In this document: positions 37,493 through 46,233 of the stretch, piece after piece | Layout: each line of letters starts with the position of its first letter | How positions within the stretch are numbered: the stretch's first letter is position 1 | From: Mycobacteroides franklinii | GTDB taxonomy: Bacteria; Actinomycetota; Actinomycetes; Mycobacteriales; Mycobacteriaceae | Direction: 5' to 3' | Assembly: GCF_002013895.1 (NCBI RefSeq) | Contig: NZ_MAFQ01000007.1 | Location: 1-64,000, forward strand | DNA length: 64,000 nucleotides | Position numbers and translations under genes: made by a program | Notes under the pieces: model-generated | The model's database searches: none | Told to the model about the DNA's origin: nothing | What the model saw: the letters and a program-made list of their open reading frames with translations, nothing else

Positions 37493-37516
37493 AAAACCAT
37501 ACAGTGTATGGTTTTC
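37492..37516. promoter_or_regulatory. 25-base palindromic operator before the GH1 gene
   Basis: GAAAACCATAC (37492-37502) and GTATGGTTTTC (37506-37516) are perfect inverted arms around a 3-base centre. The site starts in the last base of the TetR stop codon and ends 2 bases before the GH1 ATG, so bound protein would block the downstream gene. Length and symmetry fit TetR-type operators. Confidence 0.65.
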
Positions 37517-37518
37517 GT

Positions 37519-38901
37519 ATGAAATGGATCGTCTCCGTAGTGGCATCGGCAGTCGTCGTGGCATTGGGATTGGCCGCCTGCAGCCCGCGGCAGGAGAGTT
37601 CGAAGGACGACTCCGCCTGGGATCGCGGGTTCTACTGGGGTACTGCAACCGCGGGCTACCAGGTGGAGGGCAGTGCTCCCGACAGCAATTGGCGACGCTA
37701 TGTCGATCGCACCGCCGGTAGGCCGGTAGAGCCCGGGGCTGATCCATTGGGGGCTGGCCCGGTCGACCCGTACCGGCAGGCCGATGATTTCCGCCATCGA
37801 TACGCCGAAGACATCGCCAACGCGCATGCCATGGGCGTCAACACATTTCGTTTCGGCGTGGAGTGGTCGCGCGTCATGCCGGAGCCGGGCAAGTGGGACG
37901 AGAAGGAGCTGGCGTACTACGACTCCATCGTCGCCACACTGCGTGAGAACGGCATCACGCCGATGATCACGCTCATGCACTGGGTGTATCCGGGTTGGGT
38001 TGCCGACAACGGCGGGTTCATGAACAACGTCGGAGCGTTTGAGGACTTCGCCAAGGCGATCACCAAACGTTATGCCGGACAAGGGGTGTTGTGGGTCAGT
38101 GTCAACGAGCCACTGGCCTTCGGGGCAATGGAGGTGCGCACCGGCGCGATCAAGCCCGATCAGTTCGGCGGGTTCCTGGACAGCGTCGCCCAGGCGCACC
38201 GCGCGGTGTACCGTGCCGCTCACGATGCCGACCCCAAGGCGAAGGTGACGACCAACGAGGCCTACATACCGCCAGATGTGCTGGCGCAGTTCGCAGGTTT
38301 CGGCGTGAAGGGTATCGAGGGATCGTTCTTTGACCGGGTTGCCGACAGTCTCGACTATCTCGGTTTCGACTACTACACGGGCACTGCGGGGGACAACCTC
38401 GCCTCGGCGCAGAGCATGAGGGAGCGCTGGAACATCAAACTGCAGCCCGAAGACATCTACTACGTGTCGCGGCACTATGCGCAGCGCTATCCCGGGCTGC
38501 CGATCTACATCGTCGAGAACGGGATGGTCACCGACAACGGCAAGCCCCGGGCGGACGGGGTGACGCGATCGCAGTACCTCGAGGACACCGTCTTCTGGTT
38601 GCAACGGGCCAAGGCAGACGGGATCCCGATCATCGGATACAACTACTGGTCGCTCGTCGATAACTATGAATGGGGAAGCTACCGGCCACGTTTCGGCTTG
38701 TACACAGTCGACGCGTTGGGTGATCCGGCGCTGAAGCGGGTGCCCACCGATGCTGTCTCGACGTACACCCAGATCACCCGCGATGCCGGGACCACGCCCG
38801 GTTACCGCCCGGTGATCCCGGCGGCGAAATGCTCCACCACAGTGGGGCAGGACAGCTGCGCCCCGCTGGATCCCAAGGGGCCGACGGTTCCGCTGCGCTG
38901 A
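37519..38901 (+). CDS. Family 1 glycoside hydrolase lipoprotein (beta-glucosidase-like)
   Basis: A 460-residue predicted lipoprotein: lipobox LAAC (Cys21) after a signal peptide, so the enzyme is anchored outside the membrane. The GH1 fold is clear: FYWGTATAGYQVEG at the start, acid/base Glu197 in VNEP (196-198) and nucleophile Glu333 in IVENG. NYWSLVDNYEWGSYRPRFGLY is the family's C-terminal substrate-binding segment. It should hydrolyse beta-glucosides or related sugars. A secreted lipoprotein GH1 is less common than cytosolic ones. A TetR operator lies directly upstream. Confidence 0.9.
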   Translation: MKWIVSVVASAVVVALGLAACSPRQESSKDDSAWDRGFYWGTATAGYQVEGSAPDSNWRRYVDRTAGRPVEPGADPLGAGPVDPYRQADDFRHRYAEDIANAHAMGVNTFRFGVEWSRVMPEPGKWDEKELAYYDSIVATLRENGITPMITLMHWVYPGWVADNGGFMNNVGAFEDFAKAITKRYAGQGVLWVSVNEPLAFGAMEVRTGAIKPDQFGGFLDSVAQAHRAVYRAAHDADPKAKVTTNEAYIPPDVLAQFAGFGVKGIEGSFFDRVADSLDYLGFDYYTGTAGDNLASAQSMRERWNIKLQPEDIYYVSRHYAQRYPGLPIYIVENGMVTDNGKPRADGVTRSQYLEDTVFWLQRAKADGIPIIGYNYWSLVDNYEWGSYRPRFGLYTVDALGDPALKRVPTDAVSTYTQITRDAGTTPGYRPVIPAAKCSTTVGQDSCAPLDPKGPTVPLR

Positions 38902-38910
38902 TCCTCCCGG

Positions 38911-39633
38911 TCAAATCGTCGTCAGCGCACCGCCGTTGACGTTGATAACCTGCCCGGTGATGTGGCGGGCGCTCGATGAGGCGAGAAAGCTGACGGTGCC
39001 CGCGATATCGGCCGGGGTGCCGGCGCGCCCGGTGTGGGTCGAGGCGACGAGGGTGTTACGGCGGCTGTCGGCGAGCTTGTCGCGAAAGAACTCGGTGTCG
39101 GCGATGTAGCCGGGCGCAACGACATTCGCGGTGACATCGCGGGGTCCGAGCTGTGCGGCCAGCTGCACATTCCACGAGGCGAGGGCCGCCTTGGCCGCCC
39201 CATATGACCCGGCACCATGGTGTGCCGCGATGGAGCCGATGTGAACAACCGCGCCGCCGCCCGCTAGTTGATCGCTGACGGCCGCGGTGGTGAGGACGGC
39301 GCTGATGAGGTTGGCCTCCAGGTTGGCGCGCCACTGGCCGGCCAGCTCATGGAGGCCGACGGGCGCGTCGGTATCGAAGTCGGTGTTGCCGCCGGCGTTG
39401 TTCACCAACAGGTCGATGGGTCCGGTGAATCGCGTAGCGAGGTCTTTCACCTGATCTGGGCTGGTGTGGTCGCAGGGCAGTGCGCGACTGTTCGGGCCCA
39501 GTGCCGCGACGGCCGCATCGAGGGCATCTGCGCGCCGTCCGGTGATGAACACGTGGGCGCCGGAGTCGATGAGTGCCGCGGCGACCGCTAGTCCGATACC
39601 GGTGCCGCCGCCGGTGACCAATGCTGTGCGCAT
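38911..39633 (-). CDS. Short-chain dehydrogenase/reductase
   Basis: A 240-residue classical SDR. It has TGGGTGIG (cofactor binding, residues 7-14), NNAG (78-81), and the catalytic Ser134, Tyr144 and Lys148 (SYGAAKAA). VVHIGSIAAHHG and NVVAPGYIADTEF complete the pattern, close to FabG-type enzymes. ATG at 39633 gives MRTALVTGG; the upstream 10 codons are unconserved and contain an operator. It is divergent from a MarR gene and probably its target. Confidence 0.9.
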   Translation of the reverse strand: MRTALVTGGGTGIGLAVAAALIDSGAHVFITGRRADALDAAVAALGPNSRALPCDHTSPDQVKDLATRFTGPIDLLVNNAGGNTDFDTDAPVGLHELAGQWRANLEANLISAVLTTAAVSDQLAGGGAVVHIGSIAAHHGAGSYGAAKAALASWNVQLAAQLGPRDVTANVVAPGYIADTEFFRDKLADSRRNTLVASTHTGRAGTPADIAGTVSFLASSSARHITGQVINVNGGALTTI

Positions 39634-39647
39634 ACGACACTCCATTC

Positions 39648-39675
39648 GTTTAGGTCTAAACATTTAGATCTAAAC
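39648..39675. promoter_or_regulatory. Paired palindromic operators between SDR and MarR genes
   Basis: TTTAGGTCTAAA (39649-39660) and the perfect palindrome TTTAGATCTAAA (39663-39674) lie 14 bases apart centre to centre. They fill the 57-base space between the divergent genes. The size and AT-rich symmetric pattern fit MarR-type binding sites. A TAGGGT box follows at 39678-39683. Confidence 0.6.
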
Positions 39676-39690
39676 GGTAGGGTCATCCGC

Positions 39691-40221
39691 ATGGAGTGTC
39701 AAGACGCCGCCGATGAGATCGCACTGGCATGGCAGCGCGAGAGGCCAAGCGCGCCAACTGATTCTATCGATGTGGTGACCAGGATTTGGCATCTGGCCAC
39801 GCTGTTCGGTGCCCAGCGGAGAAAGCTTCTGTCCGGGCTCGGGGTGGATATGGCCACGTTGGACTTGCTCAGCACCCTGCGGCGCAGTGGGGCGCCCTAC
39901 TGCCTGACCACTCGCGAGATCGCCCAGCGGACGATGGTCACGGCCGGGGCGGTATCTCAACGGGTGGCCAGGGCTGAACGCGAGGGGCTGGTGACACGTG
40001 AGCCCGGATCGTTGCCGCGCAGTGTGACGGTGTCCCTCACGAAGGACGGGCACCACTTGGTTGAATCCACCGTCGATCAACTGCTCACCGATGAGCTGGA
40101 GTTGATCTCAGGGCTGAGCACGGCGCAACGCACGCAATTGGCGCAACTGCTGAAACTGTTGCTCGCCGATGTGCATACGCGGGTTGGGCCGACGGCGCCG
40201 ACCCATGTCGGCTCTGTCTGA
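39691..40221 (+). CDS. MarR family transcriptional regulator
   Basis: A 176-residue MarR protein with the winged helix ALTLDLLSTLRRSG-type start, YCLTTREIAQRTMVTAGAVSQRVARAEREGLVTREPG as recognition helix and wing, and a C-terminal dimerisation helix pair. The ATG is 7 bases after TAGGGT with no ribosome binding site, so it is probably leaderless. It is divergent from the SDR gene, and the intergenic palindromes suggest it represses both. Confidence 0.88.
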   Translation: MECQDAADEIALAWQRERPSAPTDSIDVVTRIWHLATLFGAQRRKLLSGLGVDMATLDLLSTLRRSGAPYCLTTREIAQRTMVTAGAVSQRVARAEREGLVTREPGSLPRSVTVSLTKDGHHLVESTVDQLLTDELELISGLSTAQRTQLAQLLKLLLADVHTRVGPTAPTHVGSV

Positions 40222-40231
40222 TTCTCCGGCC

Positions 40232-40861
40232 TTACGGTGTCCGGTCGGAGGCGATCACGAAGTCGCGTTCGGGGTCCTGCGGAGAGACCACGGGGTCGCC
40301 GTTGACGAGGATGTCGGCGCGTCCGGCGGTGTCGTCCGATCGGAAGTGCTCCTCCTCCGCGGCAATCCATAACTGCCAGAACTCCCGGAGCTGTTGGCCA
40401 TCGCGATCCTCGGCACGGCGACGACGCGTTGGTTGGTCGGTCTGCACCCAGATCAGCGTGCTCAACTGGTCGGCGGCGGCTGCGCGGCCCGACCCGACGC
40501 CCTCGAGAATCAGCACCGATGGCGGTGGGCTGCACTCCCACGGGCCGAACTCGCGCGCCGCCCAGTCGTAGCGTCGGTATCGTGCCTGCTCGCCGCGCGC
40601 CCAGGGCGCCAGCACCTGCTCCTCAAGCCGGGGCCACCACCCGAAGAATGTGTCCCAGGACGCAAAGTCGTCGGTGTGCAGGACCGCCGTGGCCAAGGTT
40701 GTCGCCGACAGTGCGGTGTGCAATCGCGCAGCAAAGGTGCTCTTACCGGCCGCGCCCCTACCGTCGATGGCGACGACACGCACGTTGCCGCATCGTGGCT
40801 CGCTTCTGTTGATGAGCCCGGCCAGCCACGAGAAGCTCCGCTGCTGGTCCGGGGTCGTCAT
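40232..40861 (-). CDS. P-loop kinase (uridine kinase-like)
   Basis: A 209-residue nucleotide-binding protein with Walker A GRGAAGKST (about residues 34-42), HTDDFASWD and LILEGVGSG (Walker B region), all as in uridine kinase-like proteins. The substrate is not evident. It is divergent from pnuC by 36 bases. A nicotinamide riboside kinase would fit with PnuC, which imports nicotinamide riboside, but the sequence alone does not prove it. Confidence 0.8.
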   Translation of the reverse strand: MTTPDQQRSFSWLAGLINRSEPRCGNVRVVAIDGRGAAGKSTFAARLHTALSATTLATAVLHTDDFASWDTFFGWWPRLEEQVLAPWARGEQARYRRYDWAAREFGPWECSPPPSVLILEGVGSGRAAAADQLSTLIWVQTDQPTRRRRAEDRDGQQLREFWQLWIAAEEEHFRSDDTAGRADILVNGDPVVSPQDPERDFVIASDRTP

Positions 40862-40897
40862 GGCGCGAGCTTACTGGTGCTCGGCTAACCTGTTGCC

Positions 40898-41476
40898 GTG
40901 GACTGGACTGAGCTAATCGGCAGCGCGGCCGGTGTGCTGTTCGTCATCCTTGCGGTCCGGCAAAATATTTGGACCTTTCCGGTGGCCATCGTCAGCTCGC
41001 TGTTCTACATGGTGGTCTTCAGCCGACAGACCCTGTACGCCGACGCGGCCCTGCAGATCATGTTCATCGCTTTGGCGCTGCAGGGGTGGTATCTATGGCT
41101 GCGTGGTAGTCAGGACCGGCAGGGGGTCGTGGTCCGGCGCACGCCGCGAGCGGCGTGGCTGCCGTTGGCGCTGTGCGTGGCCGCCCTGATTGCGGGTCTC
41201 TACGCGTTTCTGGTTGCCTTCACCGATTCCAATGTCCCGCAGCTTGATTCGGTTATCACAGGACTCAGTGTGGTTTCCCAGTTCATGATGAATCGGAAGT
41301 GGATAGAGAACTGGGTGCTGTGGATCGTCACCGACACCTTCTCGGTGGGCGTCTACCTCTACAAAGGGCTGAACCTGACGGCGGGCTTCTATGCTTTCCT
41401 GAGCATCATGGCCGCGGTCGGCCTGTGGAGTTGGCGAAAAGAGTTGCGCACAGTGGCGACCGCCGAATCAGTATGA
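40898..41476 (+). CDS. pnuC: Nicotinamide riboside transporter PnuC
   Basis: A 192-residue membrane protein with seven helices. PnuC marks are WTFPVAIVSSLFYMVVFSRQTLYADAALQIMFIALALQGWYLW and, late, MNRKWIENWVLWIVTDTFSVGVYLYKGL. It carries nicotinamide riboside by facilitated diffusion, driven by phosphorylation inside. The GTG start at 40898 follows TAACCT by 6 bases, so the transcript may be leaderless. Confidence 0.93.
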   Translation: MDWTELIGSAAGVLFVILAVRQNIWTFPVAIVSSLFYMVVFSRQTLYADAALQIMFIALALQGWYLWLRGSQDRQGVVVRRTPRAAWLPLALCVAALIAGLYAFLVAFTDSNVPQLDSVITGLSVVSQFMMNRKWIENWVLWIVTDTFSVGVYLYKGLNLTAGFYAFLSIMAAVGLWSWRKELRTVATAESV

Positions 41477-41496
41477 ATAACCTGCCCCTTTCAACA

Positions 41497-41528
41497 TATA
41501 ACGCATAAGGGGGCTTGCGGCAAGGCCC
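41497..41528 (+). promoter_or_regulatory. helR promoter with rifamycin-associated element (RAE)
   Basis: The near-palindrome GGGGCTTGCGGCAAGGCCC at 41510-41528 matches the 19-base RAE known upstream of rifamycin-inactivation and rifamycin-resistance genes in actinobacteria. A possible -10 box TATAAC lies at 41497-41502, so the RAE would straddle or follow the transcription start. It is 73 bases before the TTG start of helR. The RAE identity is from memory of the published consensus. Confidence 0.75.
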
Positions 41529-41556
41529 GGGTCATGCCGCACAATCGCTGAGCTGA

Positions 41557-41604
41557 ATGTCAGATGCCATGGACTACAAGGAAAATGGGGCAAATCGGAG
41601 TTGA
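41557..41604 (+). CDS. Candidate 15-codon upstream reading frame in the helR leader
   Basis: The frame encodes MSDAMDYKENGANRS and its TGA (41602-41604) overlaps the helR TTG at 41601-41603. The TTG has GGAG directly against it, too close for normal use, so initiation by ribosomes finishing this frame is plausible. No direct proof of translation exists in the sequence. Confidence 0.4.
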   Translation: MSDAMDYKENGANRS

Positions 41605-43862
41605 CGACGCACGAAGAAGAACTGCAGGCCGAGCGGGAGTACATCGCTGGACTGTATGAGCTGCTCGACGCTGAACGCGCACGCGTGAAGGGCAGGTACC
41701 GCAGCGCTCTGCGCGGGCCCGTCGATCAGCAGAACGGTGCCGCGATGGTCGAGCGCGACGACGAAGTGCGCGCACTGGCCAGCCTGGCGCAGCGCCTCGA
41801 TGTCGCAGATGACGGGCTGTGCTTCGGCCGGCTGGACGCCGTCACCGGCGAGCGCTCCTACGTTGGGCGCATCGGACTCCTGGATCAGCACAACGACTAC
41901 GAACCGCTGCTGATCGATTGGCGGGCGCCCGCTGCGGAAGCGTTCTACATCGCTACCGGTGCCAACCCGGAGAACACCCGGCGTCGGCGCCAGTTCCGGA
42001 CCCGGGGACGCCACGTCGACGACTTCATCGACGAAGTCCTTGTGGTCGGTTCGGACGGCCGCTCGGAGGGCGAAGATGTCGACGGGGAACGCGGGAGCAT
42101 GAGTGATGCGGCGCTGCTGGCCGCGGTCAACGCGCCCCGTGGTGCCGGGATGCGCGACATCGTGGCGACCATCCAGGCCGAACAGGATCGGATCATTCGG
42201 CTCGATCATCCGGGCGTGCTGGTCATCGAGGGCGGTCCCGGTACAGGCAAGACCGTGGTGGCGCTGCACCGCGTGGCCTATCTGCTGTACACCCAGCGCA
42301 AGCGGATGGAACGCCACGGAGTGCTGGTTGTTGGTCCGAATGCTGCTTTCCTGAGCCATATCTCGCGCGTATTGCCCTCGTTGGGTGAGACGAACGTGGT
42401 GTTCACCACGGCGGGCGATCTGGTGCCGGGGCTCAAGGTCACGGCAGAGGACGAGGCGGAGCCCGCGCGGCTCAAGGGCTCGCTGCAGATCCTGGACGTG
42501 CTCGCGGCGGCGATCGCAGACCGGCAGCGGGTGCCCGAGAGCCCGCTGCCTATTCAGCTCGCCGATGTCACGGTGCGCATCGATGCCGATATCGCGCAGT
42601 GGGCCATCGAAGAGGCGCGCGCGAGCAAGCTTCCGCACAACGAGGCCCGAACGGTCTTCACGGATGTGCTTACCTGGGCGATCACCGAGCGGGCCATCCC
42701 GCGCATCGGTAAGGGGTGGCTGACCCGCGAGGACCGTAAGGCCTGGGAGCATCTGCGCGCCGAGTTGCTCGACGAACTGGGTGACCACGAGGGATTCGCC
42801 GCCGCCCTCGACCAGCTGTGGCCCATGCTGACACCTGAGACCCTCTTAGCGGAGCTCTACACCGTGCCTGAGCGGTTACGGGCTGCGGGTGCGGACCCGG
42901 CGCTGGCGCGTGTCGTCGGCGACGCATGGACGGTCTCAGACGTTCCGCTGCTCGACGAGCTGGTCGACCTGGTGGGCCGCGACAAGGCGGCCGAAGAGGC
43001 CGCCGAACGCGAGCGCAGGGCAGAAGCCGAGTACGCCGCGGGTGTTCTCGATCTGATGACCGGTCGCGAAGACATGATGGACGACGAGGACCACCTTTTC
43101 GCCACCGATCTGCTGGGTGCCGAGGATCTCGCGGAACGATTCACCGAACGTGACACCCGTGACCTCGTCGAGCGTGCCTCGGCAGACCGGGATTGGACCT
43201 ACGGTCACATCGTGATCGACGAAGCCCAGGAACTGTCCGAAATGGACTGGCGAGTGTTGATGCGCCGCTGCCCAAGTCGTTCGTTCACCGTTGTCGGCGA
43301 TCTGGCTCAGCGCCGATCGGTAGCCGGTGCCACGTCGTGGGACGTGGTGCTGCAGCCGTATGTGCCCGGGCGCTGGCTGTACCGGCCGCTATCGGTGAAC
43401 TATCGCACTCCCGCCGAGATCATGGCCGTCGCGGCGGCGCTGCTGGCCGAGTTCGCGCCGGGTACTCAGCCGCCCGAATCCGTCCGTTCCTGCGGAGTCC
43501 TGCCGTGGTCCAGGCATCTCGCCGAGGGCGAATTGCCAAAAGCCATAGAAGAATTCGTGCTCGACGAGGAGGGTCGGGAGGGCACCAGCGTGGTGATCGG
43601 GCCGCCGGGTGTGCCGGGCACCGTCCCGGCGTCGGAGACCAAGGGACTGGAGTTCGATGCGGTGCTGGTCGTGCAACCGGAACGGATCCTGGCGGACGGT
43701 CCGCGCGGCGCCGCTGAGCTCTATGTGGCGCTCACTCGCGCCACCCAGCGACTGGGCGTGCTGCACGTGGCGCCGCTGCCTCAGCCGCTTGTCGGTCTCA
43801 CCGAAAGCACAACCGGCCCAGGTTCGGATCGCCGGGTCGTGCCAACGAGCGTCGCTCGATAG
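41601..43862 (+). CDS. helR: HelD/HelR-type RNA polymerase-associated helicase-like protein
   Basis: A 753-residue superfamily 1-like ATPase. The N-terminal coiled coil (EEELQAEREYIAGLYELLDAERARVKGRYR), which in HelD reaches into the RNA polymerase secondary channel, is followed by Walker A GGPGTGKT (about residues 211-218), Walker B VIDEAQE (about 538-544), VGDLAQRR, SVNYRTPAEI, ETKGLEFDAVLVV and YVALTRATQRLGVLH. Such proteins bind RNA polymerase, free stalled enzyme and, in M. abscessus, give intrinsic rifamycin resistance. The RAE upstream supports the HelR subtype. The TTG at 41601 gives the full N-terminal arm; no in-frame ATG or GTG is better. Confidence 0.92.
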   Translation: MTTHEEELQAEREYIAGLYELLDAERARVKGRYRSALRGPVDQQNGAAMVERDDEVRALASLAQRLDVADDGLCFGRLDAVTGERSYVGRIGLLDQHNDYEPLLIDWRAPAAEAFYIATGANPENTRRRRQFRTRGRHVDDFIDEVLVVGSDGRSEGEDVDGERGSMSDAALLAAVNAPRGAGMRDIVATIQAEQDRIIRLDHPGVLVIEGGPGTGKTVVALHRVAYLLYTQRKRMERHGVLVVGPNAAFLSHISRVLPSLGETNVVFTTAGDLVPGLKVTAEDEAEPARLKGSLQILDVLAAAIADRQRVPESPLPIQLADVTVRIDADIAQWAIEEARASKLPHNEARTVFTDVLTWAITERAIPRIGKGWLTREDRKAWEHLRAELLDELGDHEGFAAALDQLWPMLTPETLLAELYTVPERLRAAGADPALARVVGDAWTVSDVPLLDELVDLVGRDKAAEEAAERERRAEAEYAAGVLDLMTGREDMMDDEDHLFATDLLGAEDLAERFTERDTRDLVERASADRDWTYGHIVIDEAQELSEMDWRVLMRRCPSRSFTVVGDLAQRRSVAGATSWDVVLQPYVPGRWLYRPLSVNYRTPAEIMAVAAALLAEFAPGTQPPESVRSCGVLPWSRHLAEGELPKAIEEFVLDEEGREGTSVVIGPPGVPGTVPASETKGLEFDAVLVVQPERILADGPRGAAELYVALTRATQRLGVLHVAPLPQPLVGLTESTTGPGSDRRVVPTSVAR

Positions 43863-43971
43863 GGCAGGATGGTCCGCGAGATAGATGGAGCCGTCGCGGC
43901 ACTCGGTGGATCCGGGGCCCGATGGCTTTGCTTGTGCAACGGCTTTGTCGAGCCTGTACCGAGGAGGCGTG

Positions 43972-44697
43972 ATGACTCGCGATGTGAGCCGCACCGGATA
44001 TAAGCGGGTGCTGCTCAAGCTCGGCGGCGAAATGTTCGGCGGGGGAGCCGTCGGCTTGGACCCTGATGTGGTTCACAGGGTGGCCAGCCAGATCGCTGAA
44101 GTGGTTCGCAGCGGTGCCGAGGTTGCGGTCGTGATCGGCGGCGGCAACTTCTTCCGCGGTGCGCAGCTACAGCAGCGCGGTATGGAACGCACCCGCTCGG
44201 ACTATATGGGCATGCTCGGCACCGTCATGAACAGCCTTGCGCTGCAAGACTTCCTGGAGAAGGAAGGCATCGTGACACGCGTGCAGACAGCCATCACCAT
44301 GGGGCAGGTCGCCGAGCCGTACATCCCGTTACGGGCCAGGAGGCATTTGGAGAAGGGGCGCGTCGTCATCTTCGGTGCAGGCATGGGCCTGCCGTATTTC
44401 TCCACCGACACCACTGCCGCGCAGCGCGCACTGGAGATCGGCGCCGAGGTGGTGCTCATGGCCAAGGCGGTTGACGGCATCTTCACCGATGACCCGCGCG
44501 CCAACCCCGATGCCGAATTCCTGCCGGAGATCACGCACCGCGAGGTCATCGACCGCGGGCTGCAGGTTGCCGATGCCACCGCCTTCAGCCTGTGTATGGA
44601 CAACCGCATGCCGATCCTGGTGTTCAACCTGCTTACCGAAGGGAATATCGCCAGGGCGGTCGCAGGTGAGAAGATCGGAACGCTGGTGACACCGTGA
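43972..44697 (+). CDS. pyrH: UMP kinase
   Basis: A 241-residue hexameric UMP kinase of the amino acid kinase fold. It has [45 protein letters not shown] and [29 protein letters not shown]. It makes UDP for nucleotide and wall precursor pools. GAGGAGG precedes the ATG; the in-frame upstream codons are unconserved. It is followed by frr and cdsA. Confidence 0.97.
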   Translation: MTRDVSRTGYKRVLLKLGGEMFGGGAVGLDPDVVHRVASQIAEVVRSGAEVAVVIGGGNFFRGAQLQQRGMERTRSDYMGMLGTVMNSLALQDFLEKEGIVTRVQTAITMGQVAEPYIPLRARRHLEKGRVVIFGAGMGLPYFSTDTTAAQRALEIGAEVVLMAKAVDGIFTDDPRANPDAEFLPEITHREVIDRGLQVADATAFSLCMDNRMPILVFNLLTEGNIARAVAGEKIGTLVTP

Positions 44698-44755
44698 TGA
44701 GCCGCTTGCGCGAAGATCGTCAAATACTGATGAGCCGCTCGCGCGACGAACATCA
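44696..44755 (+). repeat. Short direct repeats between pyrH and frr
   Basis: GATGAGCCGCTTGCGCGAAG (44696-44715) recurs as GATGAGCCGCTCGCGCGACG (44729-44748), starting 33 bases later. A related GATGAGCGCTCGCGCGAAGAG lies at 60883-60903, after ispG. All three are just after or at a stop codon. They are of the short intergenic kind seen in mycobacterial genomes. Confidence 0.5.
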
Positions 44756-44776
44756 CGCACAGATGGGAGATCAATC

Positions 44777-45334
44777 GTGATTGACGAGGTTCTTCTCGAT
44801 GCTGAGGAGAAGATGGAAAAGGCCGTAACGGTCGCCCGTGACGACTTCGCGACGATTCGGACCGGGCGTGCCAACCCGGGCATGTTTCAGCGGGTGGTCA
44901 TCGACTACTACGGCACCCCGACCCCGATCACGCAGGTGGCCGGCATCAACGTGCCCGAGGCACGCATGGTCGTCATCAAGCCGTACGAGGCCAACCAGCT
45001 TCGGGCCATCGAAGAGGCCATCCGTAACTCGGATCTGGGCTTGAACCCGAGTAACGACGGCAGCATCATTCGTGTTGCGATCCCGCAGCTCACCGAGGAA
45101 CGCCGTCGCGAGCTCGTCAAGCAGGCCAAGGGCAAGGGCGAGGACGCCAAGGTGACCTTGCGCAACGTCCGGCGCAAGGCCAATGACGAGCTCAACCGGA
45201 TCAAGAAGGACGGCGAGGCCGGCGAGGACGAGGTAGGCCGCGCGGAAAAGGATCTGGACAAGACCACCGCCCAGTACGTGAACCAGATCGATGAGCTGGT
45301 GAAACACAAAGAAGGCGAGCTACTGGAGGTCTAG
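44777..45334 (+). CDS. frr: Ribosome recycling factor
   Basis: A 185-residue RRF that splits post-termination ribosomes with EF-G. Family marks include [49 protein letters not shown] and [17 protein letters not shown]. The GTG start follows a weak GGGAG. The whole length is normal. Confidence 0.97.
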   Translation: MIDEVLLDAEEKMEKAVTVARDDFATIRTGRANPGMFQRVVIDYYGTPTPITQVAGINVPEARMVVIKPYEANQLRAIEEAIRNSDLGLNPSNDGSIIRVAIPQLTEERRRELVKQAKGKGEDAKVTLRNVRRKANDELNRIKKDGEAGEDEVGRAEKDLDKTTAQYVNQIDELVKHKEGELLEV

Positions 45335-45345
45335 GGCCGCCGGTA

Positions 45346-46233
45346 ATGACGACCATGGGAGACACCGACGCGGCTCCGGCCCCTGGCAGCAGCCCTGCGC
45401 CCCCTTCGGGAGCGAAGTCCCGGGCCGGACGCAACCTACCGGCCGCTATCGGGGTCGGGGTTGCGCTGGCCGCCCTGATCATTTTTTCGTTGCTGTACCA
45501 GAAGGAAATCTGGGTCGGCATCATCTCGGTCTTCCTGGGGATCGCGATGTGGGAGGTGACCAAGCGGCTGCGGCAGGCCGATATCTTGGTTCCGTTCATC
45601 CCGCTGTTCATCGGCGGACAGGCCATGATCTGGCTGACCTGGCCATGGGGAACCGCGGGCTCGGTCGGTGCCTTCGCCGCGACCGTCGTGGTCTGCATGA
45701 TTTGGCGACTGTTGAGTCAGGGGCTGGGCAGTCAGCCGGTGAATTATCTGCGTGATGTCGCCGTCACGGTTTTCGTCGCCGCATGGATTCCACTGTTCGC
45801 GTCCTTCGGCGCGCTGCTGGTCTATCCACACAACGGGGCGGAGCAGGTGTTCTGCCTGATGCTCGGTGTCACGTTCTCCGACATCGGCGGATATGCGGCG
45901 GGCGTCCTGTTCGGTAAGCATCCGATGGCACCCGCGATCAGCCCGAAAAAGTCATGGGAGGGCTTGGCGGGTTCACTGCTGGTGGGTACCACGGCCTCGA
46001 CGCTCGCGGTGACGTTCCTCCTCGGACATCACCCGTTCGTGGGTATCGCTCTGGGCGTCATGCTCGTCATCACCGGGACACTGGGGGATCTGGTGGAGTC
46101 GCAGGTCAAGCGCGACTTGGGGATCAAGGACATGGGCACACTACTGCCCGGTCACGGCGGCATCATGGATCGTCTTGATTCCCTGCTGCCATCGGCAGTC
46201 GCTACCTGGATCGTGTTGACGCTCTTTATTTAG
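45346..46233 (+). CDS. cdsA: Phosphatidate cytidylyltransferase CdsA
   Basis: A 295-residue integral membrane enzyme that makes CDP-diacylglycerol for phospholipid synthesis. A polar, Pro/Ala-rich N-terminal arm of about 28 residues precedes about eight helices. The signature appears as SPKKSWEGLAGSLL and GDLVESQVKRDLGIKDMGTLLPGHGGIMDRLDS. It ends in a shared TTAG with the convergent DUF6159-like gene. The order pyrH-frr-cdsA-rlmN is standard for mycobacteria, here interrupted by 8 kb of accessory genes before rlmN. Confidence 0.95.
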   Translation: MTTMGDTDAAPAPGSSPAPPSGAKSRAGRNLPAAIGVGVALAALIIFSLLYQKEIWVGIISVFLGIAMWEVTKRLRQADILVPFIPLFIGGQAMIWLTWPWGTAGSVGAFAATVVVCMIWRLLSQGLGSQPVNYLRDVAVTVFVAAWIPLFASFGALLVYPHNGAEQVFCLMLGVTFSDIGGYAAGVLFGKHPMAPAISPKKSWEGLAGSLLVGTTASTLAVTFLLGHHPFVGIALGVMLVITGTLGDLVESQVKRDLGIKDMGTLLPGHGGIMDRLDSLLPSAVATWIVLTLFI

